DNA of 64,000 nt from Anagrus nilaparvatae (GCA_022575985.1 JAKSXM010000137.1:16572001-16636000), one strand, 5' to 3'. Positions 48,205-59,897 are shown, numbered from the stretch's first letter. Made by a program: numbers and translations. Notes: generated from the letters alone by a model not told the origin.

Positions 48205-48573
48205 ATTCTTAGCCCCCTGGGATTTTGTCCACCCAGAATTTTGCCCCCTGGAAATGCGTGCACCAAGAATTTGAGCCCCCTGGGAATTTGGCCACCTGAG
48301 ATTTTGGCCACTCGGGATTTTAAATATTTGAAAGTGTTAGCAGTATAATATAAAATTGTAGATTTAAATATAAATTTTAATTTATTAAAATATTATTTAT
48401 TAAGGAAAAATTTTTTATTAAATATTGGGAAGTAAAAAAAGGGCAGGCAAGAGGCAAAGTCCCTACAATATCAAAAGGGGAAATAGAGTTTATATTCTAC
48501 GGGGCAAAAATCCTGATGTCTAAAAGCCTGTGGGGGCGAAATCCGGGGTGGCCAAAATAACAGGGGTCCAAGA
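48205..48573. repeat. Inverted-repeat element built of GCCCCCTGG words
   Basis: The left side has four or five degenerate copies of a roughly 25-bp unit ('gccccctgggattttgtccac'). The right side carries the inverse ('ggggcgaaatccggggtggcc', 'aaaataacaggggtccaagat'). The outer 45 bp of each side are reverse complements with few mismatches. The centre (48,310-48,440) is AT-rich. No coding capacity; the GC-rich words stand out against the surrounding DNA. Confidence 0.6.
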
Positions 48574-48579
48574 TTAAGT

Positions 48580-49235
48580 TAATTGCATAAAATTCCTCAT
48601 ATGAATAATATAATATAATATATGAAAATTTCATTACTGTTTTAAGTTTTAATCATAATTTATGTTTTCAGATTTTAAAGGGTTCATACACTGCATTCAA
48701 CTGTTTTCGAAATACAAATTTTTAATTGTTAAACAATTTTATAAGAAATCTATAAAAGAATTTGATTAATAATTTCTTTGACGTGTAAGCTTGTCAAATT
48801 CTGTTATATAATGAAGAATTTTATGATGCAAATTTCTATACAAGACACTGAATTAGATTAGAATTTAACCATTTTATTAAGATTAAATTCACTTAGTTGC
48901 ACTTATAAAAAAAATTAAATTTTTTTTTTGAAAACATTATTTTTAAAAAGCACACTTTTAAACTATGTAATGTTATAAAATCGATATTTTATTGATTCAT
49001 GGTATTAAAAATGCAAAATGTTTACACATAATTATCGTATTTTTATTGTATCCTGCTACATGCCAATGAATGTGAATGATTTCAAATAAATACCAAGAAA
49101 TTAGTGCCGCTACCTCATCTGACTTCTTTCATATGCCGTAAAATTTTATATGTTATATACATATTTACGCGAGCGCGTGCCTTATTGCAGAAAACATTGA
49201 CAATAGATCGGTTTTTTTTTTTAAATCTCAAAGGA
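48580..49235. other. AT-rich noncoding DNA
   Basis: No gene or repeat supported. A short 'gcgagcgcgtgcc' patch near 49,170 has no assignable role. Confidence 0.5.
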
Positions 49236-49239
49236 ATTA

Positions 49240-49500
49240 AATAAAAAAACATATAACTTTGTCGGCTTTTTACGCAAATGAAGACCACCAAGATTTCATC
49301 CTTTTTGATTCGTCGATGTCCATCTTACTTTTTTATACATCAAAGATCAGATCCATTTTTTTTGGCCAAAAAACTTTTTGGATAAAACTCATCGCAGCGT
49401 GTGGCTTGCGGCGCTTAATACTTGATCCAGGGAGGGAATCTTATAATGTCATGTCGTACGCCCGATATACGCCCTTTTCAAAGTCGAGTCCTCCTTAAAT
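49240..49500 (+). other. Unassigned GC-richer island
   Basis: An island of visibly higher GC with one 79-codon plus-strand frame (49,259-49,498; contains AACGLRRLILDPGRESYNVM) beginning at a non-ATG codon. The frame is not recognisable, and no strong splice sites border it. Could be an exon, an untranslated region or an old repeat. Confidence 0.25.
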
Positions 49501-49782
49501 TTTTTTTTTGTTCTTGTTTTTTATTTTGTTGATGCATCATGTGTCTCTTTCGGATTATAACAAATCTTTCTTTTAACAATTTTAAGGAAACTTGACAGTA
49601 TTGATTTTACGCACTATTGCTAAAAATAATTTAAAAATACAATAAAATGTGCGAAATGTCAAAACAATTTGTAAATTCTTCAATAATATGTATTTGAAGA
49701 ATGGTGGACTTGTTCCTCCCTAGCAATTACCCCGAAGAGAATTGCTAACCTAGAATATAACAAAAATTTAATTTATTTTTTT

Positions 49783-49895
49783 GGTTCCTCATAGAGGAAC
49801 CTTTGTGATAGATGAAATTTTGATTTTTGATTTTTTGGCATATAAGCACGTTTTGGGACCTCAGGAAGCTAAAAAACCGGTTTTTAAAAAAAGTC

Positions 49896-49957
<62 letters not shown>

Positions 49958-52139
49958 ACCGGTGAAATTTCACAACCATTATGGAATTAAGACCTAATTT
50001 TTTTTTCAAAAATTTTTTCATCAAAAAATCTCAAACTACTTTTTTTTTTTTTTAATTTGGATGCAATACCTCATTTATTTCCACGAAAGTACTTATATTT
50101 GAAAGTACGATTTTTACTCGATATCTCGAATCTGATAACTAATTTTTTGAAAATTTTTTTCTCAAAATTTTTTTCACCAAAAAATACAAAAAATACCAAT
50201 TTTTTTTTTCTTTACGGACGCAGTACTTAATTTATTTCTGTGGAAGTACTAGTTTTAGAAATATCGTTTATAGCATTTTTTTGGACCTGATACTTAATTT
50301 TTTCAAAATTTTTTTCTCAAAATTTTTGTCGCCAAAAAATACAAAAAACGCCAAAATTTTTTTTATTTTAGGACGTAATACTTAATTTTTTCCTATGAAA
50401 GTACGAATATCTAAAATTATCGTTTGTAAAGGATTTCTCCATCTGATACGTAATTTTTCGAAATTTTTTTTTTTCAAAACTTTTTACATAAAAAAATTAA
50501 AAAAACACTATATTTTTTTTTCTTTTTGGATGTAGTACCTCATTTTTTTCCATAAAAGTACTGATATCTAGAAGTATCGTTTTTACTCTATATCTCAAAT
50601 CTTATAATTTATTTTTGAAAATTTTTTTCTCAAAATTTTTTTCACCAAAAAATACAAAAAATACCAATTTTTTTTTTCTTTACGGACGCAGTACTTAATT
50701 TATTTCTGTGGAAGTACTAGTTTTAGAAATATCGTTTATAGCAATTTTTTGGACCTGATACTTAATTTTTTTAAAATTTTTTTCTCAAAATTTTTGTTGC
50801 CAAAAAATACAAAAAATGCCAAAATTTTTTTTATTTTAGGACGTAATACTTAATTTTTTTCTATGAAAGTACGAATATCTGAAAATATTGTAACCGGTGA
50901 TATTTCACAAATAATTTCTAATAAATTTTATTTTGGAATTAAGACCTAATTTTTTTTTCCAAAATTTTTTCATCAAAAAATCTCAAACTATTTTTTTTTT
51001 TTTTTAATTTGGATGTAATACCTAATTTATTTCCATGAAAGTACTTATATTTGAAAGTACGATTTTTACTCGATATCTCGAATCTGATAACTAATTTTTT
51101 TTAAATTCTTTTCTCAAAATTTTTTTCACCAAAAAATACAAAAAAAAACTTAATTTTTTTTTATTTTTGGATGTAGTACCTAATTGATTTCTATGACAGT
51201 ACTAGTTTTAGAAATATCGTTTATAGTAATTTTTTGGACCTGAAACTTAATTTTTTCAAAATTTTTTTCTCAAAATTAAAAAATCAAAAAAATTAAAAAA
51301 TCTGTAATATTTTTTTTTTTTTTAGTGTAATACTTCCTTTAATTCCATGAAAGTACTAATATTTGAAAATTTTGCAATCGGTGGTATTTAACAACCATTA
51401 TGGAATTAAGATCTAATTTTTTTTTCAAAAATTTTTTCATCAAGAGATTTCAAAATACTTTTTTTTTTTTTTAATTTAGGTGTAATATCTCTATACGAAT
51501 ATCTGAAAATATTGTAACCGGTGATATTTCACAAATAATTTCTAATAAATTTTATTTTGGAATTAAGACCTAATTTTTTTTTCCAAAATTTTTTCATCAA
51601 AAAATCTCAAACTATTTTTTTTTTTTTTTAATTTGGATGTAATACCTAATTTATTTCCATAAAAGTACTTATATTTGAAAGTATGGTTTTTACTCGATAT
51701 CTCAAATCTGATAATTAATTTTTTGAAAATTTTTTTCCCAAAATTTTTTTCACAAAAAAATACAAAGAATACCAAATTTTTTTTTTGTTCAGACGTAGTA
51801 CCTAATTAATTTCTATGAGAGTACTAGTTTTAGAAAGCTTATTCATAGCAATTTTTTGGATCTGATACTGGATTTTTTCAAAATTTTTTTCTGAATATTA
51901 ATAAAACAAAAAAATTAAAAAATCTTTAATATTGTTTTTTTTTTAAGTGTAATACCTAGTTTATTGAAAATTTTTTTCTAAAAATTTGTTAAATAAAAAA
52001 CATTAAATCACAGCAACATTTTTTTTCTTATAAAATACGGTATTTAACTTTTTTTTATGAAATACTGATATCTCAAATTATAATTTTTATTAGATAAAAT
52101 AGACCATTATAAATATTTTGCTATTGTTAATGAGGAACC
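49783..52139. repeat. 2.36-kb element with a (GT)24 tract and an AT-rich satellite array
   Basis: Bounded by GGTTCCTCAT (49,783) and its inverse ATGAGGAACC (ending 52,139). The left boundary is itself a hairpin GGTTCCTC-ATA-GAGGAACC. After a unique 110-bp leader and the GT tract, about a dozen tandem units of roughly 155-160 bp follow. Each holds a 'gatacttaattttttcaaaa' word, a 'caccaaaaaatacaaaaa' word and a 'gaaagtacttatatttgaaag' word. Alternate units are more alike at about 465-470 bp, and a longer block starting 'gtaaccggtgatatttcac' recurs at 50,890 and 51,515 (about 625 bp). The frames inside (49,781 and 51,563) are not genes. Confidence 0.7.
49901..49948 (+). repeat. (GT)24 microsatellite
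   Basis: Uninterrupted GT dinucleotide run of about 48 bp, followed by 'atgtatgtaaccggtg', inside the satellite-bearing element. Confidence 0.95.
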
Positions 52140-53230
52140 ATAGTGCCAATCACTTGGCAGCGTTTTTTTCAACTTCATTCTGCGAGGAAAAACAATTTTT
52201 TTTTTTGATTTTAAGTCGAATTTTAAGCTTTTTCTCTATATTATAAATATCTATAGAAGATTCGTTCCCTTTGACGCTCCGTCGACGCTCCGTAGTATAT
52301 CTTACAGTACAGCTATGGCATATAACCCATTAGGGAGTCAGTAAAGTTTTGGTTTTTATTTCTGGGATTTTATCCCCTAATAGGGCTCCATTCTTAATGG
52401 TCTAGGTTACTATCGGGGTAAGTACAAATACAACAACTCCTTAACCTGTCTAGTGACGGCATATTATGGAAACGTTGATTCTATTTTTGTTTAGTAGCAA
52501 AAAAGCCCAAGGCTTCTGTTTTAATTTTATGAATTTTATGTGGATTTTATTTTTAAAAAATTTGAAAATTCAATTTTAGTGAATTTAGAAGCAAAGAAAT
52601 ATTCATTTTTGTCTGTATACTAATAGTGACAATGATTTTAAAAAATTTCAACAAAACTACCGAATCAAAAGATTTAATTATTTATTAAACTAAAAAAATT
52701 TGGAATCAAAAAATTCTTTCTTGTAAAATTACTTGGACTATAAATAGCTAAAAAGTATTGTGAAGAAGCAAATTCCAGAACTATTGTACAAGTATCTCAA
52801 TAAAGTTATTTTTATTACTTTGAAAAACTATGCAGTATAATATTATTACCACTTTACTGCAATAGCTTATTTCATTTAATAAATAATTATGGAAACTTTC
52901 TTATCGAATTAGACCAAAAAAAAAAAGTATTAAATTACTATTTATTATTATTTTGTACTAAGCAAAAAAATACCAAGAAAAAACAAAAGAATGCAATACA
53001 GTGGTTAACCATTGTATTTATTAAAAAAAACTTATAAATAAAAAAGAAATTCCAAGATTCTTCTTAAAATATATTTCTCATAATAGTTTGCTACCAAAAA
53101 AAAATCAACCTATTTATTATAAAATATCTAAAAATAGTATAAAATTATATGCTATAAAATATTTTTATGCACATTAACACGCGTTGTACGTGTTAGAGAA
53201 GTAATATTTAAATTTGTAAAAGAAAAAAAT
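52140..53230. other. Noncoding DNA with a GC-richer patch
   Basis: From 52,140 to about 52,460 the GC content is higher ('gtgccaatcacttggcagcg', 'gacgctccgtcgacgctccg'), with an isolated consensus donor 'tatcggg|gtaagtac' near 52,416. No frame I can defend. The rest, to 53,230, is AT-rich and featureless. Confidence 0.4.
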
Positions 53231-53243
53231 TGATGACTACTGT

Positions 53244-53435
53244 GTGTCAGTTATTGGTCATATAAATATCAAAGAAATTGAACAAAAACATAGTATTTAC
53301 AAGATGTATCCTTTGATGGATTCCGCTAAAAATTATTCTCAGAGGATCGGAATTGGCATAATATGTGGATATTATTTGAAAAAGAAGAAGAAATTAACAG
53401 AAACTAAAGCACGCAATATAGTATTAAATATATAA
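53244..53435 (+). CDS. Unassigned open frame, possibly part of a decayed locus
   Basis: A 63-codon frame (contains KEIEQKHSIYKMYPLMDSAK and IGIGIICGYY) with a more mixed composition than chance frames here. There is no ATG with context; the first codon is not ATG. It lies 500 bp before another coding-like stretch on the same strand. Family unknown. Confidence 0.2.
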   Translation: MSVIGHINIKEIEQKHSIYKMYPLMDSAKNYSQRIGIGIICGYYLKKKKKLTETKARNIVLNI

Positions 53436-53989
53436 ATCGGACAATTCATAAAATTTTATTACTTATTTAAAACTCGGCACTCTAAATAAAAATTGACTCG
53501 AAATGATTTTTACAAACAGGTGAATTAATAAATATTACATCGAAATAATATTATCTACACAGAATATGCACATATACTACAATAATTAAAGTTTTGGTTA
53601 TAGCTTATTAGCATAATGACTCTGTTATAAAGCTTTCAAGTGTATAGTATGTGACGCGTGCAAGATACTTATTTTTTGAAGTGGGTACATTTTGAGGAGT
53701 GGTTATGTCAAGGTTTAAAATTTTATTTTTCTTTCATCTTTAGACATTTTACATCTTAGTTATTACGTTATAACGTTCATTAAACTTATGTGATGAAGGT
53801 ATTATAATATTTGGATACACATGATTGAAAATTCGTTATGTGTTTTTTTTTTCTTTTTTTTCGTGAGAAACTTTTTTTTTTATTTTATATGCGTCGACGG
53901 TAATTGAGTTATAAAAATTTTTTATAATTATTATTGGTCGATTTAATAATTATATACTAGTGTGTTAATAACTATCGAAAAAATTATCA

Positions 53990-54740
53990 TGGCGAAGCCA
54001 ACAAAAGTGTTGCCTAGAGAGAACTTTACGCAGGGTGTTTTCATGGTCTTTCAAGAGAGTTTGCAGGCCATGCAAAGAAACTTTTTCAATGGAATTTGCG
54101 GTACTGATCAGGAGCCTCGCAAATTTGTATCGTTTTTCCCAAAATTTGAATTGAAAAAATCGCTAATTCTTTGTTTATTTTTTAGTCTTCCTTATATACA
54201 CTGTAAAAAGTAAATTTCTTATATTAACAAAAAAATTAGAACATTTTCGAAAAATTAGTAAATTTTCAAAAAAATGTGTAAATATTCGAAAAAAATTGTA
54301 AATTTTAGTATATTAAAAAAAAATTCGAGTATTCTTGATTTTTTTTGTGAATTCGTAAGAAAAATTGATAATTTACAATTTTTTTCGAAAATTTACAAAA
54401 AATAGTTGTAAATTTCCGAAAAATAGTTGTGAATTTACAACTTTTTTCGTAAAATCACAACAAAAAAAATCGATAATTCTCGAATTTTTCGATAATATAC
54501 TAAATTTAGTAAATTTACAATTTTTATCGAATATTTACAAAATTTTTTGAAAATACACTAATTTTTCGAAAAAATTCTATTTTTTTATTTTAGACAAATT
54601 TTGTTTAAAATTTGAGATATTTTTTTTAATGGTGCCATTTCAAAATAATTTAACACTAAAATTTTTCCCCACAAGTAACATGGTTCCTGTAGGCTATAAA
54701 AAAGGATGTGATTATATCGAGTACAAGTTTAATTTAGAAA
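53990..54740 (+). pseudogene. Possible two-piece coding remnant interrupted by a MITE
   Basis: Piece 1 starts at ATG 53,990 (MAKPTKVLPRENFTQGVFMV, then FQESLQAMQRNFFNGICG) and is GC-richer than its surroundings. Piece 2 follows MITE E text, directly after a good acceptor ('tttttttattttag', ending near 54,593). It is open for about 58 codons (contains NMVPVGYKKGCDYIEYKF) until it enters the SINE-like element. A donor at 'TTTGCG|gtactg' would join them in frame. The protein is unknown, and the second piece is ended by the SINE. It may be an old gene, a transposon fragment or chance. Confidence 0.25.
54197..54594. mobile_element. MITE E copy, right end missing
   Basis: Starts TACACTGTAAAAAGTAAATT like the element at 32,691 and has the same self-complementary inside ('ttttcgaaaaattagtaaatt', 'aaatttagtaaatttac'). 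It is longer in the middle and lacks the terminal 'ttactttttacagtgta'. The frame at 54,365-54,550 is inside it and is not a gene. Confidence 0.65.
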
Positions 54741-54744
54741 ATTC

Positions 54745-55034
54745 AGTGGATAGCGTTCTTACTCAGTAATTGTAGAGTAAGGGTTCCATCCCTACGATTT
54801 TCAATAAAAATTCTTTCGAGATTTTTCCCTACGTAAAGTTTTTCCCTGAATAACCAGGTTAACCTCTTGAGAGAGTAAAAACGATATCGCACGTGACGTA
54901 CTCAATACCTTTCAATTCAAAACAATAGGAGGGAAAATCCGCGCCGGATTTCCGGTGGCCATTCTTCACGGAAAAGAGCAGGTCAGGGGCTCTTTATTCT
55001 ATCATTCTATAAGTCACTGAAATAAAAAAAAAAA
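54745..55034 (+). repeat. SINE-like element with tRNA-like head and A tail
   Basis: The head 'ggatagcgttcttactcag' is followed by a seven-pair stem CTTACTC/GAGTAAG and a B-box-like GGTTCCATCCC, in the order of a tRNA gene's 3' half. A GC-richer body of about 230 bp follows ('aatccgcgccggatttccgg'). It ends in 'aataaaaaaaaaaaa' at 55,020-55,034. No coding frame. No flanking duplication identified. Its architecture fits a tRNA-derived SINE; no second copy is seen in the window. Confidence 0.45.
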
Positions 55035-55039
55035 TTTTT

Positions 55040-56305
55040 TTTGACAGGATATTTACATATCTTAGATTTACAGTACGTAAACATGTTGCCCCCTCCATTT
55101 TTCCTTTTAAAAAATGTATTTTGTATCCAAAAAGAATTGTTTCAAATGTTGTTTCAATTGTTTCAAATCCCACTTATAGATTTGAGAAGTTCAAAAAAAC
55201 GAAAAGGTGATTATGAATTTTTTAATTAAATGCACCCCTTTCATGTTACAGTCCTTAAAACTTTGATTTTTTCAAATGAACTACTTGAGTAATCAAAGTT
55301 ATAAGGTTGATGCAGGGGCATTTAATTTAAAAATTCATGTTCATCTTTTCGTTTTATAATACAAAAATTAATTGATTCCAATAGCTTTTTAAACAATTTT
55401 TTTTTACCTCCTTAAAAAGTCTAAAAAGTTTTAATGTCACAATTTTTCTGCTATTTTCAAAATTTTGTTCTCCCCCTTTAAAAATGCAAATCTCATTGAG
55501 GCAAAGCAACCACAATGAGGATTCGTCAAAATAGTTTAAATATAGAAGCTTTTAGGCTAGCGTAGTACTGAAACGAATTTAAAAAAAATTTAGGTCACTT
55601 TTAGGAGTTGGTAAAGAGTAGAAAACTGGAAGGGTCTTCAATGATTTTCTCTATTACTGGTTTTGAGTATCCAATTCTTTTAATTTACTAATCTTAGTTA
55701 TCAAACAAAAATTAATAAGACACTACAATTTAATTATTACTTAACATTTTTTGAAGCATTCGTTTCTAGAAAAAACAGATATTGGTATAATAAATTGATT
55801 ATTATGAATGATTTTTTTCAACCAAGGTGGTCACTGAAATAAAAAGAAATTCTTTCTTTTTTTTATGATAGAGTAATTTTAAAATAAACAATATATAAAC
55901 ACATTGCAACAAAAAATTTTTAAGAAAAAATAAGTAAATATTCGAATGATACATATTCCAATTGTACAATACTGACGATTATTGTTAATGCCTAAGGGAT
56001 CTGCGTATAGTAAAAAAAATATATTGTGGAATTTGGTAATATAATTATGAAATTTTTTTAGACCACACACTCAAAAATTATTAAAAGAAATGATAAAATT
56101 GCTTAATTTTTACAGTGTTTTATAAAAATATGTGTCTCCAGGGGCAATAAAAGAAATTTTTCGTTTTCTTAACGTGCACACATTAATATGGCAATTATTT
56201 TACAAAATTGCTTATTTCCGAGATAATTTGACAGAAAAGGGTATTTTTTACCAAATAAAGATTACTGTTAAAACCATTCCTGAGTATTGTCTGATTATGA
56301 ATCCC
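55040..56305. other. AT-rich noncoding DNA
   Basis: No credible gene. 'tgattatgaattttttaattaaatg' (55,209) recurs inverted near 55,320, giving a loose inverted repeat around 'ttcatgttacagtcctt' (about 55,170-55,360). Confidence 0.4.
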
Positions 56306-56310
56306 ACACG

Positions 56311-57457
56311 TATATGAGCAATTATTTTAAAAGTGCTACTTAATTTGAGCCTGGAATCGTAATTTTTTTTTTTTAGGGCACATCGATATGACCCGTGTTT
56401 TCAGTTAGTTTGAACCTTCAGAAAACCGAAAAAAATCGTGAACAAGAAATCGGCGATAGGCGCCAAAAAGATTCTTTCACTTTTATCTCAAAAACCGTGT
56501 TTTTCGTATCTTAGCTACCCCAAATTTTTAAAATAACTTTTTAGATAAATAAAATTTAACAAAATAGATAAAAAAATTTGATTGCCAGGGAAAAACCACT
56601 TCAGAAGAAAAAAAAACTTATCTTTTTACGATGAAATTTAGCCGAGTTATCGACAATTTAAGATTTTGCTCAAATTCGTCTCAAGAAAGGTTGAAATTTT
56701 ATTGAAAAAAGCCTGTTTCTGAGCTTTAAACATGCATTACTCGCTTGATTTTCAGCGTAAAATAATAACTTTTTTTTTAAAATCGATTAATTTTTTCCTG
56801 GTAATTCATTTATTTAAGAAAAAAATCATTTTTATTGACCAAATTTCAATTTTTAGGTCAAAAGCCTTTGAAAACTGTAAGTAGCAAGATTTACATATCA
56901 CAGTTTTTGACCTAAAAATTGAAATTTGGTCAATAAAAATGATTTTTTTCTTGAAAAAATGAATTTTTAAGGAAAAATTAATCGATTTAAAAAAAAAAAT
57001 TATTATTTTACGATGAAAATCAAGCGAGTAATGCATGTTTAAAGTTGAGAAACAGGCTTTTTTCAATAAAATTTCAATCTTTTTTAAGACGAATTTGAGC
57101 AAAATCTTAAATTGACGATAGCTTGGCTAAATTTCATCGTAAAAAGATAAGTTTTTTTTTCTTCTGGAGTAGTTTTTCCCTGGCAATCAGATTTTTTTAT
57201 CTATTTTTTAAAATTTTATTTACCTAAAAAGTTATTTTAAAAATTTAGGGTAGCTCAGATACGAAAAACACGGTTTTTAACATAAAAGTGAAAAAATCTT
57301 TTTGGCACCTATCGCCGATTTCTTGTTCACGATTTTTTTCGGTTTTCTGAAGTTTCAAACTAACTGAAAACACGGGTCATATCGATGTGCCCTAAAAAAA
57401 AAAAAATACGATTCCAGGCTCAAATTAAGTAGCACTTTTAAAATAATTGCTCATATA
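56311..57457. mobile_element. 1.15-kb near-perfect palindrome (foldback element)
   Basis: Two arms of about 550 bp are reverse complements from the outer ends (TATATGAGCAATTATTTTAA and its inverse) to a spacer of about 40 bp near 56,865-56,905. Matching landmarks are 'gggcacatcgatatgacccg' with 'cgggtcatatcgatgtgccc', 'gaacaagaaatcggcgatag' with its inverse, and 'tgaccaaatttcaattttta' with its inverse. Mismatches are few and scattered. The 98-codon minus-strand frame at 56,806-57,102 lies across the centre and is a by-product of the symmetry. TA at the ends is compatible with a TA-targeting element but not proven. Confidence 0.85.
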
Positions 57458-57459
57458 GC

Positions 57460-59265
57460 CAGATCATAAGAAATCGAGGTTGCTCTGTTGCTTGAATTTT
57501 TTAGCGAAATTCAAGAAAAATAGAAGTAAAACTAATTCAGGTGTAAATTGTTTAAGAAGGTTAAAATTCAAGTAAAGTAACTTGAGATTAATTCTAGTTC
57601 ATATGATAATCTTGTTTTTTTTTTCTATGCTAAATGGCGCCATTTGGCGCCTAATAATTATAAATCAAAGCAACTTTATAAAATAAACTTCCAGGCTAAT
57701 TCTCCTTAAAAAAAGTAATAAAAAAATCATTTGTTATTACTACAATATCGTTAAAAATTTAAATATGTTATTTTACTTCCTAATAAAAATGGATCTAAAT
57801 ATTTAATTTATTTATTTATACACCAAAAAAAAATATATTATACTAAATAAACATATTATAGAGACAAAAAAGATATTCGTCGGTGATATCCTTTTGATGA
57901 TTGATACTTTTTTTCTGGTACATAAACTTCCAATATTTGTCTGCTTAAAAAAATCTAATAATAACAGTTTTAACAATTCATTGACTCTTCCATATTAATA
58001 ATATTCATAACTATGTGTGTTTTATTTAACTTTTTTTTTTTTGGTGACCCAAAATATAACAAATAGAATTTATATACCGCACGTGTTTCCCAAATTTTTT
58101 TTTTTTGGCCTATATGGGATAAAATTTCTTTTTTAGAACTAAAAAAAAGTGCCGCTTCCTGCTAAAAAAAAAGGAAGAAGATGAGAGGCGCCTATTTACG
58201 TAAGGAGACTATTTACTAGAAAAACATTAATCTAATATCTTTTTTTTTTTGTGTACATGAATAATATTTTTATTCTTTATTTAGAAAATATATCCAAAAA
58301 AAGGGGTTGCGCTTTTTAACACTCTCACTTGTTACTTTTTTTTGAGGTTTCCGTTCCTTTTTTTTGCGTCTGTACAAATTTTTATATTACGTAATATTTA
58401 AAAAAATTTTTGCTTCATATACCTAAAAAAAATTTTTTTTTATAAACATTTCTTAAAAATTTGTAAAAAAAAGATTCTTCTAAGAAATCAAGAAAATGAT
58501 CTCTTTATATAAAAAAAAGTAACAAAATACCCCTTTTTTTTTGTTGTCTAACAAAAATATTTCTGCTCCTACTGTGTTTTTTTATATAAAGAAATATAGT
58601 CATAAAATTAAACAAGCCAATATTTAAGCTACCGCCTTCGCATATTTTTTTAATCTAAAAAAAGCGTATATATCAGGATACGATCAATATAACCTTTTTT
58701 TACTATTATGATTATTATAATGCAATATTCTAAAAGAATTTACTCGTATTTCAGGTGAAATAATTCATTAAAATAACAAAAGCCTACTATTATCAAAATA
58801 ATTAATTTTTTTTGGGATGCATATAAGATCTTAATAAAAGTATCTTTAAGAAAGTATATAAATAAAAAATAAGATTAAAATCTTGGCGCGTGCAGTGAGC
58901 TTTTCGAGCATACTTTTTCTTCGAACTTAAAGTAACCAAAAAAAAAATTTTTTTTTAGAACCTTTTTCCTTAGAAGACAGTCGCGTGGATATTAAAAAAA
59001 AGCCTAAATATACAAGAATATGTTATTAAAAAATATATCTAACATTGATCAATTAAAAAAAATAAGCTTGTAATAGAGAATTTAGCATTTTTTTGGTTTC
59101 TTTTGGTTATTTCTTTGTAAAAAAAATGATGATGCGTGCGGTCAGTTTTAGCATACAAAATATATGCGAATATATTATAATTATACTACATATTTTTTTT
59201 ATTATTATACAAAAAAAAAAGATAAATGAAGAAGAAGAAGCTACCGTGAGAAATGAAGTTTAAAA
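57460..59265. other. AT-rich noncoding DNA
   Basis: No gene supported. Long A/T homopolymers, and a small duplicated 'ggcgccatttggcgcc' at about 57,637-57,652. Confidence 0.45.
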
Positions 59266-59499
59266 GATATGGTATTCATAAAGTCTATTCATGTATTACT
59301 CTTTCTTTCAACTCTTATAAGTTTATTATACTGTATTATGTTGTATATGTTTCTTTTGTCACTTAAAAAAATGTTTTTATTCAAAAAATTACAATTTTTT
59401 TTTATGTATATTAATTATATAACAATTTTTTTTGCAATTGTTAGAGATAATATTAGATAGCTTTTTTGTATTCATGAAATGGGCTGTATCAATAAAACT

Positions 59500-59842
59500 T
59501 TAGCTATTCAAATTTTAAAGAAACATATGTGTCTCTTAATAAATTCAATAATATTATTTTTTAATATTTATTTGTTATTAAATGCACACTATTAATTATT
59601 ATTGTATTATTAAAATATGTGACCGTTTTTTTAAGACTTATTTGTAAAAAAATGTATTGAAATTCCTTTTTTTCGTTTTAATAAAGACATTATTTTTATT
59701 TTTAGCAAAGAATACCTATTAAATAATTTTTTAAAAAGAATGATTTTACTTATGCACCATATTACAGGGGTTATTTAGTATATATAATACTATTTCTTGA
59801 TCGCTTATCTTTCACTTATTTAGGTATAAACTGACTTTAACA
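59500..59842 (+). repeat. Probable 3' part of an LTR
   Basis: The sequence directly before a primer-binding site ends in 'ctttaaCA', as LTRs do, and contains an AATAAA near 59,680. The left boundary (expected TG...) cannot be fixed, so the start given is arbitrary. No second LTR is visible in the window. Confidence 0.4.
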
Positions 59843-59844
59843 TT

Positions 59845-59862
59845 TGGTGCCGAAACCCGGGA
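59845..59862 (+). other. Retrotransposon primer-binding site complementary to tRNA-Phe
   Basis: TGGTGCCGAAACCCGGGA is the exact reverse complement of the 3' end of a eukaryotic tRNA-Phe including CCA (TCCCGGGTTTCGGCACCA, from memory of the conserved tRNA). It lies two bases after a CA, the normal position behind a 5' LTR. The internal region that should follow is lost after about 40 bp, where family A sequence begins, so only a fragment of the element remains. Confidence 0.6.
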
Positions 59863-59897
59863 AAAATATTCCACAATACTATTATAACCGAATTTTA

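Noticed and set aside
49781..49990. 69-codon frame over the GT microsatellite.
   Set aside because: The Val-Cys run is simply the translation of (GT)n.
56806..57102. 98-codon minus-strand open frame.
   Set aside because: It lies across the centre of the 1.15-kb palindrome and is low-complexity K/F/I; its length comes from the symmetry and AT content.
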